Of a DNA stretch of 64,000 bases, positions 58,726 to 64,000 are shown one piece after another; the stretch's first letter is position 1, and every line of letters starts with the position of its first letter. This stretch comes from Streptomyces sp. NBC_01275 (GTDB taxonomy: Bacteria > Actinomycetota > Actinomycetes > Streptomycetales > Streptomycetaceae): assembly GCF_026340655.1 (NCBI RefSeq), contig NZ_JAPEOZ010000001.1:7564001-7628000 (forward strand), in the 5' to 3' direction. The notes below the pieces were generated by a model that saw only the letters and a program-made list of their open reading frames with translations, was not told the DNA's origin and made no database searches. The position numbers were made by a program, and so were the translations under genes.

Positions 58726-61700
58726 TCACCCGTGCTGTCGGCTTCCCGCCGCGGGACGCATCCGGAGGGTGAGGATCTGGAAGGGGCGGAGTGTCAACTG
58801 GATCCCCTCCTCGGTGTGACGGTGGCTCGTCGGGTCGTCGAGGGGGCGTTCGAGGAGGTCGGTCGCGGTGGCGGAGACCAGCGGGAAGCCGGTCGTGAGG
58901 CGGGCGCGGGCGCGGGTGCCGCGGGACTCGTAGAGGCGGACGACGATGTCGCCGCTGCGGTCGTCGGCGAGCTTGACCGCCTCGACGATCACCCCCGCGT
59001 GGTCGACCGACACCAGCGGGGAGACGGTCGCACTTCCCGGCACCGCGCGCTCGGGCAGGTTGAACCGGTAGCCCTCACGGGTCGCGTCGGCGACGTCGGC
59101 GCCGATCACCAGGGCGTAGCCGAGCCGGTGGGCGCCCTGGTCCTGGTCGGGGTCGGGGAACCGGGCGGCGCGCAGCAGGGAGAGGCGGACCGTGGTCGTC
59201 GTACCGCCGTCGGGGCGGATGTCACGGGTGACGTCGTGGCCGTAGGAGGAGTCGTTGACCAGGGCGGCGCCCCAGTCGGGTTCGCCGACGTGCAGGAAGC
59301 GGTGGGCGCAGGTCTCGAACTTGGCCGCGTCCCAGCTGGTGTTGGTGTGCGTGGGCCGCTCGACGTGCCCGAAGGGGATCTCGGCGGTCGAATGGGCGGC
59401 CCGTACGTCCAGCGGGAAGGCCGCCTTCAGGAACTTCTCCCGTTCGTGCCAGTCGACGACCGTGTCGATCACGGGTCCGCGTGAACCGGCCGGCAGCGTC
59501 AGGGTCTGCTCGATCCGCGACGTGCCGAAGACACGCACGACGCGGACGCCGTCCGCGGTCGCGGTGACGGACTCCGCGTCCGTGAGATCGTGAACGGTGT
59601 TGCGGTAGAAGACGTCGACGTCCCAGGCGTCCCACTGGTTCGGGAAGTCCTGGTGCAACTGGAGCAGGTTGCCGACCGCTCCCGGCGCCAGGGCCTCGCG
59701 GCCGGCCGTGTGGTCGTAGGCGGAGGTGATCAGGCCGCGGGCGTCCACCACGACCCGGACCAGACCGTTGTCGAGGACGAACCCGTCCCCGTCCGGCGCC
59801 GGCGCGACCGGCGCGTCGACGGCCTCGGAGCGCGGGCTCGCGCCGAGCGCCGCGACACCGCCACGGGCGTGCGGTGCGGCGTTGAAGACGACCGTGCCGT
59901 CGGGCTCCCCGGCCAGCGCCCCCTGGGCCGTGCCGATCAGCTCCTCCAGTTCCCGGGCCACGGCCGCGTAGGTCTCCTCCGCCTCCCGGTGCACCCAGGC
60001 GATCGACGTCCCGGGCAGGATGTCGTGGAACTGGTGCAGCAGCACCGTCTTCCACAGCCGGTCCAGCGCGTCGTACGGGTAGGGCTGCCCGTTGCGAACG
60101 GCCGCGGTCGCGGCCCACAACTCCGCCTCCCGCAGCAGGTGTTCGCTGCGCCGGTTGCCCTGCTTGGTGGCGAGCTGGCTGGTGAGGGTGCCGCGGTGGA
60201 ACTCCAGGTACAACTCCCCGGACCACACGGGCGCGCCGCCGTTCGCCTCGTACTCGTCGTGCGCGCGCCGGAAGAAGTCCGCAGGGCCCTCGATCTCGAT
60301 CCGGGCCGAGCCCTCCAGGTTCCCGAGCCGGGCGGCGCGCGCGAGCATCTCACGGGTGGGGCCGCCGCCGCCGTCGCCGTAGCCGAAGGGGATCAGGGAG
60401 TGGTTGGCGCCGCCCTTGTCCTGGAAGTTCCGTACGCTGTGCGCGACTTCGGCGCCGGACAGCTCACCGTTGTAGCTGTCGACGGGCGGGAAGTGGCTGA
60501 AGATCCGGGTGCCGTCGATGCCCTCCCACCAGAAGGTGTGGTGCGGGAACTTGTTGGTGGTGTTCCAGGAGATCTTCTGGGTCAGGAACCACCGCACCCC
60601 GGCCAGCTTCATCAGCTGCGGCAGGGCCGCGTTGTAGCCGAAGGTGTCCGGCAGCCACATCTCCTCGGTCTCGACGCCGAACTCCTCCAGGAAGAACCGC
60701 TTGCCGTGGACGAACTGGCGCACCAGGGCCTCGCCGCCACTGATGTTGGTGTCCGGCTCCACCCACAGGCTGCCGGTCGGCAGGAACTGCCCCGACTTCG
60801 CCTTCTCCTGCGCTCGCGCGTACACCTCGGGCCGGTGCTCCTTCAGCCAGGCGAGCTGCTGCGCCTGGGACATGACGAACCTGAACTCCGGGTAGTCGTC
60901 CATGAGTTGAGTGACATTGGAGACCGTGCGGGCCACTTTGCGCACGGTCTCGCGCAGCGGCCACAACCAGGCGGTGTCGATGTGCGCATGCCCGACCGCC
61001 GAGATCCGGTGCGCGCTCGCGTGCGCGGGCGACGCCAGGACGGGAGCGAGGGCGGCCCGCGCGGCGGCCGCGCTGCCGCTGACGTCCTGCAGGTCGACGG
61101 CGTCCAGGGCCCGCTCGACCGCGCGCAGGATCTGCCAGCGGCGCGGGGAGTCGGGCGACAGCTCGGGCATCAACTGGCTCAGCACGTCGAGGTCCTGGAC
61201 GAGCTCATGGACGTCCCGGTCGAAGACGGCGAGGTCCAGACGCCGCAGCCGGTACAGGGGCTCGCCGGGGTCCGCGGCCGGGTCGCCCAGCCACGGCGCC
61301 CGTCCGCCCACCGACGTGGGGCCGAAGGTGAGTTCGCCGGGAGCGGTGTGCATGACGACGGGATTGGCCGCGGCCTCGACGAAGGCGACGAACTCCTCGC
61401 CCCCCACTGCCTGTTCGGTCACCGGCAGCCATGTGTTGCGCGGATTCAGCGCCTTCGCCGCGGTGCCGTCGGCCCGATAGACCAGCCCCTCGGCGGAGAA
61501 GCCGGCGGAGTGGGTGGCGAATCCGAGATCCAGTACGGCCTCGACTCTCTCGCCGGCCCAGTCCGCGGGAATCGTGCCGCTGACCTTGAACCAGCTCGTC
61601 GACCAGGCGGGCCCCCACCACTCGCCGACCCTGGCCGGCCGATAGGGCGCGGTCAGGCCCTCCTGGACCGGGACCGGCTCGCCGGGGACGCTCCAGACCT

Positions 61701-61800
61701 CCACGTCGAGGGGGACGGACCGGGCATGGACGACGGGCCGGATGCGCTCGTTGAGCACACGGGCGAGCCGTTGTTCGGTGACGTCACGGTCGTTGTGCAT
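58726..61800 (-). CDS. Alpha-mannosidase, glycoside hydrolase family 38
   Basis: A 1024-residue cytoplasmic GH38 enzyme that removes alpha-linked mannose by a zinc-assisted retaining mechanism. Motifs: GHAHIDTAWLWP (zinc His and Asp) after an N-terminal beta domain; MWLPDTFGYNAALPQ with nucleophile Asp385; LHQFHDILPGTS with further zinc ligands; then large C-terminal beta domains. No signal peptide, so it acts on imported mannosides. It lies 32 bases after the permease gene in an operon reading solute-binding protein, permease, permease, mannosidase; this suggests the importer carries a mannose-containing glycan. Confidence 0.95.
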   Translation of the reverse strand: MHNDRDVTEQRLARVLNERIRPVVHARSVPLDVEVWSVPGEPVPVQEGLTAPYRPARVGEWWGPAWSTSWFKVSGTIPADWAGERVEAVLDLGFATHSAGFSAEGLVYRADGTAAKALNPRNTWLPVTEQAVGGEEFVAFVEAAANPVVMHTAPGELTFGPTSVGGRAPWLGDPAADPGEPLYRLRRLDLAVFDRDVHELVQDLDVLSQLMPELSPDSPRRWQILRAVERALDAVDLQDVSGSAAAARAALAPVLASPAHASAHRISAVGHAHIDTAWLWPLRETVRKVARTVSNVTQLMDDYPEFRFVMSQAQQLAWLKEHRPEVYARAQEKAKSGQFLPTGSLWVEPDTNISGGEALVRQFVHGKRFFLEEFGVETEEMWLPDTFGYNAALPQLMKLAGVRWFLTQKISWNTTNKFPHHTFWWEGIDGTRIFSHFPPVDSYNGELSGAEVAHSVRNFQDKGGANHSLIPFGYGDGGGGPTREMLARAARLGNLEGSARIEIEGPADFFRRAHDEYEANGGAPVWSGELYLEFHRGTLTSQLATKQGNRRSEHLLREAELWAATAAVRNGQPYPYDALDRLWKTVLLHQFHDILPGTSIAWVHREAEETYAAVARELEELIGTAQGALAGEPDGTVVFNAAPHARGGVAALGASPRSEAVDAPVAPAPDGDGFVLDNGLVRVVVDARGLITSAYDHTAGREALAPGAVGNLLQLHQDFPNQWDAWDVDVFYRNTVHDLTDAESVTATADGVRVVRVFGTSRIEQTLTLPAGSRGPVIDTVVDWHEREKFLKAAFPLDVRAAHSTAEIPFGHVERPTHTNTSWDAAKFETCAHRFLHVGEPDWGAALVNDSSYGHDVTRDIRPDGGTTTTVRLSLLRAARFPDPDQDQGAHRLGYALVIGADVADATREGYRFNLPERAVPGSATVSPLVSVDHAGVIVEAVKLADDRSGDIVVRLYESRGTRARARLTTGFPLVSATATDLLERPLDDPTSHRHTEEGIQLTLRPFQILTLRMRPAAGSRQHG

Positions 61801-61832
61801 GAGGTGCCTTTTCTCCGTACAGGTGGGGGGAG

Positions 61833-62726
61833 TCAGCCCTTGAGGGCGCCGCCGAGCGCGAAGCCGCCGCCCAGCTTGCGGGCCAGCAGCAGGTAGAGCA
61901 GGACGACGGGCAGCGAGTAGAGGAGCGAGAACGCCGACAACTGCCCGTACTGCGTCTGGTCATGGGCGCTGAGGAAGGTGAACACGCTGACCGACGCGGG
62001 GAGTTTCTCCGGGGACAGCAGCAGGATGAAGGGGACGAAGAAGTTCCCCCACATGCCGATGAACGTGAAGACGGTGACCACGACGACACCGGGCCGCATC
62101 AGCGGCAGCACCACCCGCCACAGCACCTGCATGGTGTTCGCGCCGTCGATCCGGGCGGCCTCCTCGAGGACGACCGGGACGCCGTCCATGAAGTTCTTCA
62201 TCAGCCAGATCCCGAACGGCAGCGCGGACGCGGCCAGGAACAGGGTCGTGCCGGGCATCGAGTCGATCAGGTTCACCTGCACGAACATGCTGTAGACCGG
62301 GATCATCACGGCGGTGATGGGCAGCCCGGTGGAGAACAGGATCGTGTACAGGAACGGCCGCCGTACCCGGGACCGATAGCGCGACAGCGGATAGGCCGCG
62401 AGCACCGACACCACCACGGTCACCGCCGTCCCGAAGCCGCACAGCAGCAGGCTGTTGAGCATCGGCCGGTAGGTGGTGTCGACGTCGAGGACCGCGTCGA
62501 AGTTGTCGAGCGTCAGCGACGAGGGCCACTTCAGCCGGAAGCTGTTGGCGTCGGTCACCGAGGCGAGCACCATCCACAGCAACGGCAGGACGTACAGCAC
62601 CGATACGGCGAGCAGGACCAGGTTGATCGCCACGCGCCCGAGCCGGACGCGGCGCCGGCGCGGGGAGGGGGACACGACGGGGACCGGGCGGGCGGTCGCG
62701 GCGGGCGGGGTGGCGACGGCGGCCAT
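61833..62726 (-). CDS. Carbohydrate ABC transporter permease, MalG type
   Basis: A 297-residue inner-membrane subunit of a CUT1 sugar importer. Six membrane helices and the EAA loop EEAARIDGANTMQVLWRVVLP, which docks the ATPase, are visible. ATG 62726 overlaps the stop of the other permease (ATGA). No ATPase gene lies in the operon, as is usual for Streptomyces CUT1 systems that share MsiK. Confidence 0.94.
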   Translation of the reverse strand: MAAVATPPAATARPVPVVSPSPRRRRVRLGRVAINLVLLAVSVLYVLPLLWMVLASVTDANSFRLKWPSSLTLDNFDAVLDVDTTYRPMLNSLLLCGFGTAVTVVVSVLAAYPLSRYRSRVRRPFLYTILFSTGLPITAVMIPVYSMFVQVNLIDSMPGTTLFLAASALPFGIWLMKNFMDGVPVVLEEAARIDGANTMQVLWRVVLPLMRPGVVVVTVFTFIGMWGNFFVPFILLLSPEKLPASVSVFTFLSAHDQTQYGQLSAFSLLYSLPVVLLYLLLARKLGGGFALGGALKG

Positions 62727-63655
62727 CAGTCGTCCTCCAGTTTCAGCAGCCGGATGTACACGACGGAGAACAGGGCGCCGACCACGAGCAGCACCAGGGC
62801 GATGGCGGTGCCGTAGCCGATCAGGCTGTTCTGGAAGGCCTGCTGGTACATGAAGATCGGCAGGGTCTCGCTCTTGTTGCCGGGTCCGCCGCGGGTCATG
62901 GTGTAGATCAGGCCGAAGACGGAGAGCGTCTGCAGCGTGATCAGCATCAGGTTGGTGAGGATCGAGGGCCGGATGACCGGCAGGACGACCCGCCACAGCC
63001 GCTGCCAGGGGCCCGCGCCGTCCATCTCCGCGGCCTCCACCAGCTCCTGGGGCACGTCGTTGATGGCGGCGGTGAAGACCATCAGGGAGAACGCGGTGCC
63101 GCGCCAGACGTTCGCCAGGCACACGGCGAGGATCGGCATCGTGTACAGCCAGTTCTGCTCCGGCAGATGCAGTGCGCCCAGGAGCGAGTTGAGCGAGCCC
63201 TGGTCGTAGAAGAAGGCGTACATCAGATAGCCGGCGACCACCTCGGGCAGCACCCACGCGGCGATGACGACGCCGTTGACGAGCGCCCGTACCGGCTGGG
63301 TGGCCTTCTGCATCAGGACGGCCAGGGCGAGCCCGAGCGTGTTCTGGCCGATCACGGCGGAGCCGACCACGAACACCAGGGTCAGCCAGACCGCGTTGAG
63401 GAAGTCGGCGTCCTTCAGGGCCCTGGTGAAGTTGTCCAGGCCGACGAAGCTGGTGCCGGAGGCCCCGGTGAGCTGCATGTCCGTGAACGCGTAGTACACG
63501 CAGTACGCGATCGGGCCGGCCAGGAACACGGCCAGCAGAAGCACGGCCGGGAGCGTCGGCAGGCCGCGCAGCAGCGCGCGGACGGCGGGGGCGGGGGCCC
63601 CGCGGGACCGGCGGTGACCGCCGGTCCCGCGGGGCGCCGGGGCGAGGGCCGTCAC
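62726..63655 (-). CDS. Carbohydrate ABC transporter permease, MalF type
   Basis: A 309-residue partner permease. Six or seven helices, EAA loop EAAEMDGAGPWQRLWRVVLP. GTG 63655 overlaps the stop of the solute-binding-protein gene (GTGA). It forms the membrane channel with the MalG-type subunit. Confidence 0.94.
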   Translation of the reverse strand: MTALAPAPRGTGGHRRSRGAPAPAVRALLRGLPTLPAVLLLAVFLAGPIAYCVYYAFTDMQLTGASGTSFVGLDNFTRALKDADFLNAVWLTLVFVVGSAVIGQNTLGLALAVLMQKATQPVRALVNGVVIAAWVLPEVVAGYLMYAFFYDQGSLNSLLGALHLPEQNWLYTMPILAVCLANVWRGTAFSLMVFTAAINDVPQELVEAAEMDGAGPWQRLWRVVLPVIRPSILTNLMLITLQTLSVFGLIYTMTRGGPGNKSETLPIFMYQQAFQNSLIGYGTAIALVLLVVGALFSVVYIRLLKLEDD

Positions 63656-64000
63656 GAAGTGCCCTCGACCGTCTTGTCGTCGCCCACCGCCGCCTTGACA
63701 TCGTTATCGAAGGTCGAGGCGGCCTTGTCGACCGAGGCCTGGCCGGTCGTCACGGACTCCATCGCCTTCTGGATCGCGGTCGAGACCTGGTTGTACGCGG
63801 GCAGTCCGGGACGGTAGTGGGTGTCGGCGACCAGTTCGGTGAAGAACTTGTTGGTCGGCACCGCGTTCAGGTACGTCGTGTCGGACGCGACGTCGGTGCG
63901 GACCGCGATCGTGGCGTTGGCCGCGTTCCACTGCGCGGAGTTGGTCTTCGTCTGGAGTGTGCCCGACAGGAACTTCCAGGCCAGGTCGGGGTTCTTGGCC
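63652..64000 (-). CDS. Extracellular solute-binding protein, C-terminal part (runs off the window)
   Basis: The last ~116 residues of a family 1 sugar-binding protein. Seen are WKFLSGTLQTKTNSAQWN-like text, THYRPGLPAYNQVSTAIQKAMESV and a Lys/Asp-rich end (FDNDVKAAVGDDKTVEG), typical of the C-lobe helices of CUT1 binding proteins. The signal peptide and start lie beyond the window end. Confidence 0.88.
   Translation of the reverse strand, partial: AKNPDLAWKFLSGTLQTKTNSAQWNAANATIAVRTDVASDTTYLNAVPTNKFFTELVADTHYRPGLPAYNQVSTAIQKAMESVTTGQASVDKAASTFDNDVKAAVGDDKTVEGTS

Overview
The window is high-GC actinobacterial DNA, almost certainly Streptomyces: strong third-position GC, GTG and TTG starts, overlapping stop/start codons, actinobacterial gene families throughout, and a hairpin repeat of a type I associate with Streptomyces. 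I recognise no rRNA, tRNA, CRISPR array, complete insertion sequence or prophage.

Layout. 1-4.1 kb: end of a purine-catabolism operon (xanthine dehydrogenase molybdenum subunit, AzgA-type permease, XdhC maturation factor). 4.1-9.6 kb: a LanC-like protein with an all-cysteine metal site, a membrane protein, an SRPBCC protein, a stand-alone P450 and a deacetylase lipoprotein whose start abuts a long palindrome. 9.6-12.6 kb: two secreted GH43 enzymes with CBM42-like and CBM13 lectin modules, for arabinose-containing polysaccharide. 13.2-16.0 kb: a DUF5132-like membrane protein and an unusual HMA/ABC-exporter fusion, probably the start of the biosynthetic region. 16.2-45.2 kb: the main feature, one 24.4-kb gene for a seven-module NRPS of 8124 residues, followed by tightly coupled genes for MbtH, a P450, an SRPBCC protein, a 58-residue protein and a type II thioesterase, then a second P450.

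Reading the adenylation pockets by eye gives X - Thr - Thr - Pro - Phe - (N-methyl)Tyr - Val with an EntF-like starter C domain, no epimerases and a terminal thioesterase. This is the order of an Ahp-cyclodepsipeptide (cyanopeptolin/micropeptin type; streptopeptolin is a Streptomyces example): acyl-X-Thr-Xaa-Ahp-Phe-NMeTyr-Val closed as a lactone on Thr, with Ahp made from Pro by P450 oxidation. The cluster is therefore a probable serine-protease-inhibitor pathway with Thr or dehydro-Thr at the position that contacts the protease S1 pocket. Its A domains carry near-identical DNA blocks that look like gene conversion and subdomain exchange.

45.4-50.8 kb: a potassium operon (an upstream 27-residue membrane peptide, kdpF, kdpA, kdpB, kdpC, kdpE) with no kdpD sensor kinase in the window. 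50.9-52.1 kb: a NixA-type nickel/cobalt permease with a possible Nur box. 52.1-56.2 kb: a decayed zone with remnants of a tautomerase, a zinc alcohol dehydrogenase, a FolD and possibly a GcvT/LigM-like folate enzyme, around an intact ferritin-like protein and an MFS exporter. 56.2-58.6 kb: a cupin, an XRE/MmyB-type regulator and an unknown protein. 58.7-64 kb: a GH38 alpha-mannosidase operon with an ABC sugar importer (two permeases and the end of a solute-binding protein).
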